Assembly: GCA_049687495.1 (NCBI GenBank)
Contig: JBAVJB010000136.1
Coordinates: 1 to 41,399, forward strand
Source: Salinimicrobium sp049687495
GTDB taxonomy: Bacteria > Bacteroidota > Bacteroidia > Flavobacteriales > Flavobacteriaceae
Direction: 5' to 3'
DNA: 41,399 nt
How positions within the stretch are numbered: position 1 is the first letter of the stretch; every line of letters starts with the position of its first letter. The position numbers and the translations under genes were made by a program. Under the pieces are notes generated by a model, which made no database searches, was not told where the DNA came from, and saw nothing but the letters and a program-made list of their open reading frames with translations. Below are positions 1-7,462 of this stretch, piece by piece.

Positions 1-434
1 ATGTAGTATTCGATTTCTTCGGTTGAAAGTGTGCCAAAGGTGACGTGGGTAGTGGCATGGACGGTTTTTATTTCCGTAGGGGTTTTGAAGCAGACCGAGG
101 TGATCACTTTGTGGGTCTTTCCGCAGAGAGATTTTATCATCTCCAAAGCCTGCGCGGGATCCCTGGGTTTTTCCAGGGCTTTCCCTTCATGCCACACGAT
201 GGTGTCACTGGTGATAAGGATATCTCCTGTATTTAACTCTCCTTCAAAAGCAGCGGCTTTCAGCTCGGCCAGGTAATTAGTGATCTCCACGCCGGCAAGT
301 GAAGAAGGATATTCTTCCTCTACTGGCTTCAGCCTTATTTCAAAATCTATTTCCAGTTCCCTGAAGAACTGCTGTCGACGGGGAGAACCCGAAGCCAGGA
401 TGATGTGGTAATCTTTGAGTATATCTTTTAGCAT
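1..434 (-). CDS. maf: Maf-like nucleoside triphosphate pyrophosphatase, 3' end cut off by window
   Basis: Last gene of the minus-strand operon that starts at 2939. The ATG at 434 opens a reading frame with the Maf signature ASGSPRR at residues 14-20, followed further on by SDTIVWHEGKALEKP, the conserved DT/K region of the family. Maf proteins hydrolyse non-canonical or modified nucleoside triphosphates (dTTP/UTP or m7GTP types) to monophosphates in the cytoplasm. About 144 residues are visible; the family is usually about 190, so roughly the last quarter lies outside the window. The gene begins 3 nt after the upstream prenyltransferase stop, which suggests translational coupling. Substrate class cannot be told from this fragment. 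Confidence 0.93.
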   Translation of the reverse strand, partial: MLKDILKDYHIILASGSPRRQQFFRELEIDFEIRLKPVEEEYPSSLAGVEITNYLAELKAAAFEGELNTGDILITSDTIVWHEGKALEKPRDPAQALEMIKSLCGKTHKVITSVCFKTPTEIKTVHATTHVTFGTLSTEEIEYY

Positions 435-437
435 AAT

Positions 438-1358
438 CTAAAGTAAAATGTAGCGGTACAGTCCCACAGACAATAGGCCGGCGGCCAAAACGAGCTTTAG
501 CAACAAACTCAGGTGCCGGTAATCCTCCTTTGATTTAGCCCCGGCTATCTTCACCAAAAAGTAAAGCAGCGGCGCCATGATAAGCAGCAGCGCATAGTAA
601 AGCGCGGGCTGGTTGTGGGACAGGTAATTGTAAATATAGTAAACAACGCCTGCAAGCGGAAGCAAAGCGACCAAAAATATGATCTTGTTGCTGCGTTTGC
701 GGCCCAGCAGGACAGGTAAGGTTCTATAGCCGGCATTATAATCACCCGTGATATCCTCCTGGTCCTTGACCATCTCGCGGAGGAAATTCAGAAAAAAGGC
801 GAAAATGCCGTAATCTACAAGTATGGAAAAGATCACTTTTTGAGTCACGACATTCTGTGGAGTTATTGAAGGAACAAGGTCAAAGATCCCTACCATCACG
901 ATGATCATCGCCACCATGATGCTTACCACCAGGTTACCGACCAGCACCGTGCCTTTGATCTGGGAAGCGTAGAAATATAAAAATGCCGAGGGCAAAATGA
1001 AAAGGGCGACAAAAGAAGGTTTGCCCACATAGTTGCTCAAATAAAACCCGATTCCCACTCCAATAATGTTGAGCAGGATGTAGAGATTAAAAGCAGCCTT
1101 TTCAGAAATGTGTTTTCCTATGATCTTTTTGTGAGGTTTGTTGATCTTATCGGCGGCATCGTCATACAGGTCGTTGATGATATTTCCTGCGGAAGCCAAT
1201 GCGACCATAGAGATGACCAGCAACCAGAATTGAAGGTCTCCCAAAGTGGTTGCAATTCCGAAGGGTTTAAAAAGGGAATATTTGACCAGCGCCTGGGTGA
1301 GGACGATCATCAGCAAATTCGGATACCTGATGAGTTTCAAAAAGGGGATTACAGGCAT
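438..1358 (-). CDS. UbiA-family prenyltransferase, geranylgeranylglycerol-phosphate geranylgeranyltransferase type
   Basis: A 306-residue polytopic membrane protein with the two Asp-rich motifs of the UbiA superfamily: NDLYDDAAD at residues 62-70 and DQEDITGD at about 199-206, each followed by hydrophobic helices. These motifs bind the Mg-prenyl-diphosphate. Flavobacterial members of this branch are generally assigned as (S)-2,3-di-O-geranylgeranylglyceryl-phosphate synthase homologues, an archaeal-type ether lipid step; a quinone-type or other acceptor remains possible. It sits 3 nt after the SMR gene and 3 nt before maf, inside a five-gene operon. Family assignment is firm, substrate is inferred. 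Confidence 0.85.
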   Translation of the reverse strand: MPVIPFLKLIRYPNLLMIVLTQALVKYSLFKPFGIATTLGDLQFWLLVISMVALASAGNIINDLYDDAADKINKPHKKIIGKHISEKAAFNLYILLNIIGVGIGFYLSNYVGKPSFVALFILPSAFLYFYASQIKGTVLVGNLVVSIMVAMIIVMVGIFDLVPSITPQNVVTQKVIFSILVDYGIFAFFLNFLREMVKDQEDITGDYNAGYRTLPVLLGRKRSNKIIFLVALLPLAGVVYYIYNYLSHNQPALYYALLLIMAPLLYFLVKIAGAKSKEDYRHLSLLLKLVLAAGLLSVGLYRYILL

Positions 1359-1361
1359 GGC

Positions 1362-1688
1362 TTAAGCTGAAACGAATTTTAGCCCCACAATTGAAGCGAT
1401 AAGAGTGGTAAGGAAGAAGAGCCGCCAAAAATGTACGGGTTCGTCAAACAGGAAAATCCCGGCCAGAACAGTGCCACAGGCGCCAATCCCGGTCCAGACC
1501 GCATACGCGGTTCCAATGGGAATAACGCGGGTCACTTTGTAGAGCAGGGTCATACTTATTGCCAGGCACGCGAAGAAGCCAAGCATCCAAAAAATGGAGC
1601 TGCTGCCTGTGGTTTCTTTAGCCTTGCCCAGGCAGGTGGCGAAACCTACTTCAAAAAGACCGGCTATGATGAGCAGGAACCAGTTCAT
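1362..1688 (-). CDS. Small multidrug resistance (SMR) exporter, SugE/Gdx-like
   Basis: A 108-residue, four-helix membrane protein. The essential Glu13 is in IAGLFEVGF and the run GTAYAVWTGIGA (about 59-70) is typical of the SugE/Gdx (guanidinium exporter) branch rather than EmrE. Ser45, Tyr62 and Trp65 line up with the Gdx substrate-site residues, but the Trp that follows the Glu by three residues in Gdx is Phe16 here. The start is set at the ATG at 1688, which overlaps the kdsC stop as ATGA; the alternative ATG at 1703 lies inside kdsC. SMR proteins act as antiparallel dimers coupling proton entry to export of guanidinium or small cations. The substrate here is uncertain. Confidence 0.88.
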   Translation of the reverse strand: MNWFLLIIAGLFEVGFATCLGKAKETTGSSSIFWMLGFFACLAISMTLLYKVTRVIPIGTAYAVWTGIGACGTVLAGIFLFDEPVHFWRLFFLTTLIASIVGLKFVSA

Positions 1689-2197
1689 TCTTCGGGGATC
1701 CATTTGCCCTGCACCTTCAGCACCTGTTCGATCACGTCGCGTACACAGCCTTTTCCGCCTTTTTTATGCGAAATGTATTTTGAGATATCCTTGATCTCTG
1801 CAGCTGCATCCTGAGGGGCACAAGGCAAGGCAACTTTTTGCATGGCATAAAGGTCCGGCAAGTCATCTCCCATGTACAGCACCTCTTCGGGCTTGATCTC
1901 GTAGATGTCAAAGAATTCTTCCATTTGCTCCACCTTGTCGGGGCAACCAAGGTAAATATCGGTCAACCCGAGGTTTCTCAGGCGGTGACGCACGCCTTCA
2001 TTATTTCCGCCGGAGATCACGCAAACTGTAAAACCTTGCTGCATCGCGTGTTTCATGGCGTAGCCGTCCTTGATGTTCATAGTGCGCAAAAGTTCGCCGT
2101 TGGTGCTTATTTGTATGGACCCGTCGGTAAGGACGCCGTCCACATCAAAGATGAAAGTAGTGATATGGGCAAGATATTCTTTATAATTTTTTTCCAT
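1685..2197 (-). CDS. kdsC: KdsC-type HAD phosphatase (3-deoxy-D-manno-octulosonate 8-phosphate phosphatase)
   Basis: 170 residues, the usual size of the cap-less, tetrameric KdsC phosphatases. HAD motif I is DVDGVLTD at residues 18-25 (nucleophile Asp18, acid/base Asp20), motif II is the Ser/Gly run ISGGN at 61-65, and motif IV is GDDLPD at 110-115. The enzyme removes phosphate from KDO-8-phosphate in the cytoplasm on the way to lipopolysaccharide core. The 5' end overlaps the DUF2520 gene by 17 nt and the 3' end overlaps the SMR gene by 4 nt. Other KDO genes are not in the window. A related sialic or nonulosonic acid phosphatase cannot be excluded. Confidence 0.88.
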   Translation of the reverse strand: MEKNYKEYLAHITTFIFDVDGVLTDGSIQISTNGELLRTMNIKDGYAMKHAMQQGFTVCVISGGNNEGVRHRLRNLGLTDIYLGCPDKVEQMEEFFDIYEIKPEEVLYMGDDLPDLYAMQKVALPCAPQDAAAEIKDISKYISHKKGGKGCVRDVIEQVLKVQGKWIPEE

Positions 2198-2939
2198 GAA
2201 AAGATTGGATTGCTTGGGTTAAAAGTTGGTAGATCTCTTTGTTTTGAGGGTCTGTGAGCTGCTCCAGGTGCGCCTGAATGGTGGATTGATCATTCCTTAT
2301 CGCAGGCCCGGTTTGTACTTCGGAAGGGGAGGCGTCCCGGATTTTCCTCGCCGTCTCCATGATCAAAGGCTGCAATATCTCAAAAGGTATGTCATTCTCC
2401 TTGCAGATGTTCTCTCCAATACTGTAAAGGTGGTTCACAAAATTGCAAACGAACACCGCCGAAAGATGGATTTTTTTACGTTGTTCCGAAGAGATCTCGT
2501 AGAATTTCCCGGATACTTCCGCAGCCATATCTTTGAGCAGGCTGAGGTCTTCGGGAGAATTTGCTTCAAGACAAAACGGAATTTCAGAATAATCCAGCCG
2601 CTTGTCTTTAGAAAACGTCTGCAGCGGATAAAACACCCCTTTTCTTTCGCATTTTTCAAGTGCATCTAAACCAGCAGAGCCCGAAGTGTGCGCAATAAGT
2701 GCATTTTTGGAACTTAAAGTTTCGGCTATTTGTGGAATGACATCATCCTTTAGCGCCAGCAGGTAAACATCTGCGTCGGCCAGCGCCGAAAGCTCTGTAG
2801 TTACTTCGGTGTCAAAACGGTCGAGGTTGTTACGGGTATGGTTGTACACCTGCTTCACCTGCACCTTTTTTGAGGCAGAAAAAGCCTTGTAAAGGTGAGT
2901 GGCAACATTTCCGGAGCCTAAAAGCACGAGCTGCATCAT
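2181..2939 (-). CDS. Rossmann-fold and DUF2520 domain protein (NADP-binding oxidoreductase-like)
   Basis: First gene of the operon, 252 residues. The N-terminus MMQLVLLGSGNVATHLYKAF is a beta strand plus the GxGxxxxH dinucleotide-binding loop (Gly8, Gly10); the C-terminal half, from about residue 130, is the helical DUF2520 domain, as in F420/NADP-dependent reductase-like proteins. The reaction is unknown. In Flavobacteriia this gene is often found with kdsC, UbiA and maf. The start must be at 2939 or the next codon (2936), because the nucleotide-binding strand begins immediately. A TAnnTTTG box ends only 4 nt before it, so the transcript may be nearly leaderless. Confidence 0.85.
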   Translation of the reverse strand: MMQLVLLGSGNVATHLYKAFSASKKVQVKQVYNHTRNNLDRFDTEVTTELSALADADVYLLALKDDVIPQIAETLSSKNALIAHTSGSAGLDALEKCERKGVFYPLQTFSKDKRLDYSEIPFCLEANSPEDLSLLKDMAAEVSGKFYEISSEQRKKIHLSAVFVCNFVNHLYSIGENICKENDIPFEILQPLIMETARKIRDASPSEVQTGPAIRNDQSTIQAHLEQLTDPQNKEIYQLLTQAIQSFHGKKL

Positions 2940-2943
2940 GCGG

Positions 2944-2951
2944 CAAAAATA
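2944..2951 (-). promoter_or_regulatory. -7 box TATTTTTG of the DUF2520-kdsC-SMR-UbiA-maf operon
   Basis: Read on the minus strand the bases are TATTTTTG, a full match to the Bacteroidota -7 consensus TAnnTTTG. It ends 4 nt before the ATG, far closer than the other boxes in this window (usually 14-26 nt). No clear -33 TTG was seen. Confidence 0.5.
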
Positions 2952-3035
2952 CCAAAATTTTCGGGCTCTGTAGTTGGACTTGAAACATTAAGCAAATCCT
3001 AATGTAAAGGAAATCCTAAATCCTCAAAAATTACT

Positions 3036-3043
3036 TACTTTTG
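3036..3043 (+). promoter_or_regulatory. -7 box TACTTTTG of ccsBA
   Basis: TACTTTTG matches TAnnTTTG and lies 24 nt before the ATG at 3068. It overlaps an in-frame TTG at 3041, which argues against that TTG being the translation start. Confidence 0.65.
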
Positions 3044-3067
3044 CCACGTTTTAAAAGACATCTCCCC

Positions 3068-6000
3068 ATGCAGAAAAAAATTGCATCTGTCCTGTTTTCC
3101 ACTCGTTTAATGGCTGTTTTGTTTATCGTGTTTGCGGTCGCGATGGGAGCAGGGACTTTCATCGAAGACTGGTACAGTACAGAAACCGCCAGAGTTTGGA
3201 TCTATAATTCACTTTGGTTTGAAGTGATCATGGCATTTTTCGTGATCAACTTCGCCGGAAACATCGTGCGCTATAAACTCCATAAAAAGGAAAAATGGAG
3301 CTCTCTTTTGTTGCACCTCGCTTTCATCTTCATTCTTGTTGGTGCGTTTGTCACCAGGTATATCAGCTATGAGGGTATGATGCCCATACGCGAAGGAGCG
3401 ACAGAAAATACTTTCCTTTCAGACAAAACTTTCCTCACCACTTTTATTGACGGCGAGATAGATGGGGAGCCCCGCAGAAGGGTTGTTCCTTTTGAAGTCT
3501 TGTTAGCTCCCGGGGCGAATAATGAATATACTTTTAATACCGATTATAACGGGCAACCGGTAAAACTTGAGATCATCGATTACATTCACGGTGCCGAAAT
3601 GGGCCTTGTTGAAAAACCCGATGGTGAGAATTACCTCAAGATCGTGGAAGCCGGCGGCGGAAATCGCCACGACCATTACATCAAGGAAGGGGAGGTGACC
3701 AGCATTCACAATGTGCTTTTTGCATTTAACAATCTTACAGAAGGTGCCATAAATATCATTTTTGAGGATGGAGAGTACAAGATCTCTTCGCCTTTTGAAG
3801 GTAGCTTCATGAGGATGGCCGATAGAATGCAGGGAGAGGTCTACAGAGACAGTACTCAAACCTTTAACCTGCGGTCGCTTTACAACATGGCCGGAATGCA
3901 GTTCGTATTGCCCGATCCTGTTGTGCGCGGCGATTATGAGGTGATTCCTACAGAGAAAAAGATGAAAGGCCAGCAGGATGCGGTGAAAGTACGCGTTTCT
4001 ACTGCCGGCGAGTCAGAAGTGACAACTTTGATGGGTAGCAAAGGGGTGACCCCCGATCCAAAAAAGCTGAATTTCGGTGGGCTTGAATTCTATTTGAGCT
4101 ACGGTTCAAAAAAGTATGAGCTGCCATTTGCCATTAAACTCAATGATTTTATTGCTGAAAAGTATCCTGGCACAGAAAAAAGTTATTCTTCCTTTAAGAG
4201 CAAGGTGACCGTTGTCGATGAGGAAGATTCCTTTGACTATGAGATCTTCATGAATCACGTGCTGGACTACCAGGGTTACCGCTTCTTCCAGGCTTCTTTT
4301 GATCCCGATGAACGCGGAACTGTGCTTTCTGTCAACCACGACTTCTGGGGTACCTGGATCACTTATATAGGTTATTTCCTACTATTCACAGGTTTGCTCT
4401 GGACTCTTTTTGCTCCCGGTTCCCGTTTTGGTGATCTCAAGAAAATGCTGAAAAAAGTGAAGAAAAAGAAGACAAAACTGGCAGCTGTTCTGCTGTTCTT
4501 CATCTCGATGAGCGGGTTTGCTCAAGAGGAGGACCATCAGCATAGAAATGTTACCCTTAATGACATTCCTAAGCAGCGAATAGACTCTATTATCAAGGCC
4601 AATGTGGTTTCTGAAGAGCATGCCGAGAAATTTGGGCGTCTTGTGGTGCAGGATGCCGGCGGAAGGATGAAACCCGTGAACACTTATTCTTCAGAATTGC
4701 TTCGGAAGCTGAGCAAGAGTGCCGAGTACGAAGGCATGACCTCAGACCAGGTGATCATTTCGATGACCGAAAATCCTACGATGTGGTACAATGTACCGCT
4801 GATGTATGTGAAAAAAAATAACGACAGCCTTCACCATATTTTAGGGGTACAGGAGGATGAAAAATACCTGCGGCTTACCAGCTTTTTTGATGCCGAAGGG
4901 AACTACAAGCTCAGTCTTTACCTGGAAAGTGCCTACCAGGCGGCGGTGCCAAACCAGTTTCAGAAGGATTTTATGCAGGCAGATCAGCGGGTGAACCTGC
5001 TGTACAATGCCTTGCAAGGCAAGGTGCTCAGGATCTTTCCTGTGCCGGGAGATGAGAACAACAAGTGGGTCTCTTATTCCGAAGCAGCCGATGCCGGCCT
5101 TACAGGAATGGATTCGCTGTACACCCAGCAAATATTGCCTATCTACTTCAACGCGCTGCAAGATGCTAAAAAGACCGGCGATTATTCTAAGGCCAATGAA
5201 TTCCTGGAGAGTATTAAGAGCTATCAGAAGAAATTCGGTAGCGAAATAATGCCTACCGAAGAAAAGATCAACACAGAGATCATCTATAACAAGTATGATG
5301 TCTTCAGGAATCTTTTCTGGATGTACATGCTCGCGGGCGTGGTGATGCTGTTCTTCGTGATCGCGCAGATCTTCAAAGACAACAAGTTCATCGGCGGACT
5401 CATATACCTCTCAAAAATAGCAATTATCATCCTCTTTATCCTCCACACTGCGGGGCTTATCGCGCGCTGGTACCTTTCGGGCCACGCTCCCTGGAGTGAT
5501 GCTTACGAGTCGATGATCTACGTGGCCTGGGCGACCATGCTTTTTGGCTTGATCTTCGGAAGGAAAAGTGATCTTACCATGGCCTCTACGGCATTTGTGG
5601 CTTCAATGATCCTGATGATCGCGCACTGGAACTGGATGGATCCTGCGATCGCCAATCTGCAACCGGTGCTGGATTCTTACTGGTTGATGATACACGTGTC
5701 TATTATTGTGGCAAGTTACGGGCCGTTCACTTTGGGAATGATCCTGGGAGTGGTTTCCCTGGTGCTGATGATCCTCACCAACAAGAACAATAAAAAGAAG
5801 ATGGATCTCAATATCAAAGAGATCACCATCATTACCGAAATGGCGCTTACCGTAGGTCTTGTAATGCTTACCATAGGGAACTTCCTTGGTGGCCAGTGGG
5901 CCAACGAGAGCTGGGGCCGTTATTGGGGCTGGGATCCAAAAGAGACCTGGGCGCTGGTGAGCATCATGGTTTATGCCTTTGTTATCCACATGAGGCTGGT

Positions 6001-6277
6001 GCCGGGAATGAGAAGCCGCTGGCTGTTCAATTTTATGGCGGTCGTGGCTTTTTCAAGCATCATGATGACCTACTTTGGAGTGAACTTCTACCTAAGCGGA
6101 CTCCACTCTTACGCGAGCGGGGATAAGGTGATCACGCCAAATTTCGTGTATTATACTGTAGCAGGAGTGGCGATTCTGGGGCTGGTGTCTTACTTCAGTT
6201 TTATCAAGCATTACAAAAAGGGCGAACGAAAGAGACTGGGGCTGAAAAAGAAAAAGAAGAAGAATTCTGAAGCTTAA
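3068..6277 (+). CDS. ccsBA: ResB-CcsA fusion cytochrome c biogenesis protein (CcsBA)
   Basis: A 1069-residue membrane protein joining both parts of the system II cytochrome c synthase. The N-terminal ResB part has transmembrane helices and a long periplasmic domain. The C-terminal CcsA part has several helices and the haem-handling WWD motif WGRYWGWDPKETW at about 949-961. It exports haem and attaches it to CxxCH apocytochromes outside the membrane. Between the halves, residues 468-486 (KTKLAAVLLFFISMSGFAQ) look like a Sec signal peptide, perhaps a scar of the fusion. The start is taken as ATG 3068; an upstream TTG at 3041 falls on the promoter box. The gene stands alone, divergent from the kdsC operon, and is followed by a strong terminator. 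Confidence 0.95.
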   Translation: MQKKIASVLFSTRLMAVLFIVFAVAMGAGTFIEDWYSTETARVWIYNSLWFEVIMAFFVINFAGNIVRYKLHKKEKWSSLLLHLAFIFILVGAFVTRYISYEGMMPIREGATENTFLSDKTFLTTFIDGEIDGEPRRRVVPFEVLLAPGANNEYTFNTDYNGQPVKLEIIDYIHGAEMGLVEKPDGENYLKIVEAGGGNRHDHYIKEGEVTSIHNVLFAFNNLTEGAINIIFEDGEYKISSPFEGSFMRMADRMQGEVYRDSTQTFNLRSLYNMAGMQFVLPDPVVRGDYEVIPTEKKMKGQQDAVKVRVSTAGESEVTTLMGSKGVTPDPKKLNFGGLEFYLSYGSKKYELPFAIKLNDFIAEKYPGTEKSYSSFKSKVTVVDEEDSFDYEIFMNHVLDYQGYRFFQASFDPDERGTVLSVNHDFWGTWITYIGYFLLFTGLLWTLFAPGSRFGDLKKMLKKVKKKKTKLAAVLLFFISMSGFAQEEDHQHRNVTLNDIPKQRIDSIIKANVVSEEHAEKFGRLVVQDAGGRMKPVNTYSSELLRKLSKSAEYEGMTSDQVIISMTENPTMWYNVPLMYVKKNNDSLHHILGVQEDEKYLRLTSFFDAEGNYKLSLYLESAYQAAVPNQFQKDFMQADQRVNLLYNALQGKVLRIFPVPGDENNKWVSYSEAADAGLTGMDSLYTQQILPIYFNALQDAKKTGDYSKANEFLESIKSYQKKFGSEIMPTEEKINTEIIYNKYDVFRNLFWMYMLAGVVMLFFVIAQIFKDNKFIGGLIYLSKIAIIILFILHTAGLIARWYLSGHAPWSDAYESMIYVAWATMLFGLIFGRKSDLTMASTAFVASMILMIAHWNWMDPAIANLQPVLDSYWLMIHVSIIVASYGPFTLGMILGVVSLVLMILTNKNNKKKMDLNIKEITIITEMALTVGLVMLTIGNFLGGQWANESWGRYWGWDPKETWALVSIMVYAFVIHMRLVPGMRSRWLFNFMAVVAFSSIMMTYFGVNFYLSGLHSYASGDKVITPNFVYYTVAGVAILGLVSYFSFIKHYKKGERKRLGLKKKKKKNSEA

Positions 6278-6285
6278 ATAAAAAG

Positions 6286-6316
6286 AAACGCGCAATGAAA
6301 ATTGCGCGTTTTTTTG
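6286..6316 (+). terminator. Rho-independent terminator of ccsBA
   Basis: Stem AAACGCGCAAT / ATTGCGCGTTT (11 bp) with a GAAA loop at 6297-6300, then a run of T. It starts 9 nt after the ccsBA stop codon. Confidence 0.92.
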
Positions 6317-6344
6317 TTGTCGTTGGCCGTTTGCCGGTGTTCTT

Positions 6345-6432
6345 GCAGGCTTACAGCCTGCTCTTGATCGTGGTATTTCATATTCCCCCGAGCGTTGCTC
6401 CGGGCTAAAGATCTTGCAGTCCTACGGACTGC
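6345..6432. repeat. Cluster of three short REP-like palindromes
   Basis: GCAGGCT-TAC-AGCCTGC at 6345-6361 and GCAGTCC-TAC-GGACTGC at 6416-6432 share the same design: 7-bp arms, a TAC loop and the flank CTT before GCAG. Between them, at 6386-6404, CCCCGAGC-GTT-GCTCCGGG is a third imperfect palindrome with a 3-nt loop. The geometry is that of REP-type elements. There is no open frame of note here. Confidence 0.7.
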
Positions 6433-6438
6433 CCTTAA

Positions 6439-6522
6439 AAATTCCAAATTCCAAATTCCAAATTCCAAATTCCAAATTCCAAATTCCAAATTCCAAATTC
6501 CAAATTCCAAATTCCAAATTCC
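6439..6522. repeat. Heptanucleotide tandem repeat, 12 perfect copies of AAATTCC
   Basis: 84 bp made of 12 uninterrupted AAATTCC units (counted base by base). It lies between the convergent ccsBA and pirin genes, outside any credible coding frame. On the minus strand three units give 21 nt, which translates as a spurious repeating peptide. The copy number may vary between strains. Two copies of CACTGAT follow at 6554-6567. Confidence 0.97.
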
Positions 6523-6569
6523 AATCACCAACCCCTGCCAACTGAACACAGAGCACTGATCACTGATTT

Positions 6570-7415
6570 TTAACCTCCCATTTTTCCCTGCTGGTAATCT
6601 TCATAGGCCTGGTTGATCTCTTCCATGGTATTCATTACAAAAGGGCCACGGGCAACCACGGGTTCTTTGAAAGGCTCGGCGTGGCCAAAGAGTATTATAG
6701 CATCGGTAAGCGCCTTAATTCTTAGTTCTTCATGGTCATTGTTGAACTCGACCAGGTGTAGCGCGTGAATGTGTTCGCCGTTGATTTTGACTTCGCCTTT
6801 AATTACGTAGCACAAAATATTGTGATCTTTGGGAACTGTGGTTTTGAAGACTCCTTCAGGTTTGAAGAAGAGCGTGCTTAAGTGGATTTCCGTAAGGGTG
6901 TCAAAAGCCCCTTTTTGAGACTCCAGTATGCCGGAGACTACCTGGGCGGTTACTTTCCCTTCATCAAATTGCACCTGTGGAATTTCCGGTTTTTGCAGCC
7001 CGCGGTAATTCGGGTTTGTCATCTTCAGTTTTGCAGGCAAATTCACCCACAGCTGCAGGATCTCCAGGTCGCCACCTTCACGCTTGAATTTTTCCGAAGA
7101 AACTTCGGCGTGTATAAGTCCGCTGCCGGCTGTCATCCACTGGACGCCCCCGGATTCTATCACTGAGTTATTTCCTCCGGAATCTTTATGGGCAATATCC
7201 CCGTCAAGAATGAAAGTTACCGTTTCCATGCCGCGATGCGGGTGCGGACCAAAAGGCAATCCATTATTTCCCGGTTGATATTTTTGCGGCCCGTGATGGT
7301 TTAGAAAGAGAAAGGGATCTATCATGCTCAACTGCCGCGTTGGCATGGGCGAATAGGTGATAAGATCGGCGATGGGCCGGTATTCTGCTTTGTAAACGTT
7401 CTTAACGGTGCGCAT
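6570..7415 (-). CDS. Pirin family protein
   Basis: 281 residues, bicupin fold. The metal site of pirins is intact: His58 and His60 in GPHPHRGMETVT, and His102 and Glu104 in GLIHAEVSSE. Bacterial pirins bind Fe or other metals; some act as quercetin dioxygenases, others as regulators, and the role here is not known. I set the start at the ATG at 7415, because the frame's upstream start at 7439 is a TTG lying in a palindromic element that follows the neighbouring gene. No operon partner is close on the 3' side, where the repeat-rich spacer begins. Confidence 0.9.
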   Translation of the reverse strand: MRTVKNVYKAEYRPIADLITYSPMPTRQLSMIDPFLFLNHHGPQKYQPGNNGLPFGPHPHRGMETVTFILDGDIAHKDSGGNNSVIESGGVQWMTAGSGLIHAEVSSEKFKREGGDLEILQLWVNLPAKLKMTNPNYRGLQKPEIPQVQFDEGKVTAQVVSGILESQKGAFDTLTEIHLSTLFFKPEGVFKTTVPKDHNILCYVIKGEVKINGEHIHALHLVEFNNDHEELRIKALTDAIILFGHAEPFKEPVVARGPFVMNTMEEINQAYEDYQQGKMGG

Positions 7416-7433
7416 ACAGTGTAATTTAAGATG

Positions 7434-7461
7434 TTCCAAAAATGGCTTTTTTGAAGGCTCT
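7434..7461 (-). terminator. Palindromic element after the NYN-LOTUS gene, possible terminator
   Basis: Immediately after the TAG stop (7463-7465), the minus strand carries a CCTTCAAAAA / TTTTTGGAAC imperfect inverted repeat around GCCA. It belongs to a group of similar palindromes in this window with an AAAATGnC(A)TTTTT core. There is no clean U-tract, so terminator function is tentative. Confidence 0.4.
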
Positions 7462-7462
7462 T

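Noticed and set aside
6274..6549. Minus-strand 91-codon frame with a repeated GIWNLEF peptide
   Set aside because: It is the translation of the AAATTCC array plus palindromes and the ccsBA terminator; no promoter, no family resemblance.
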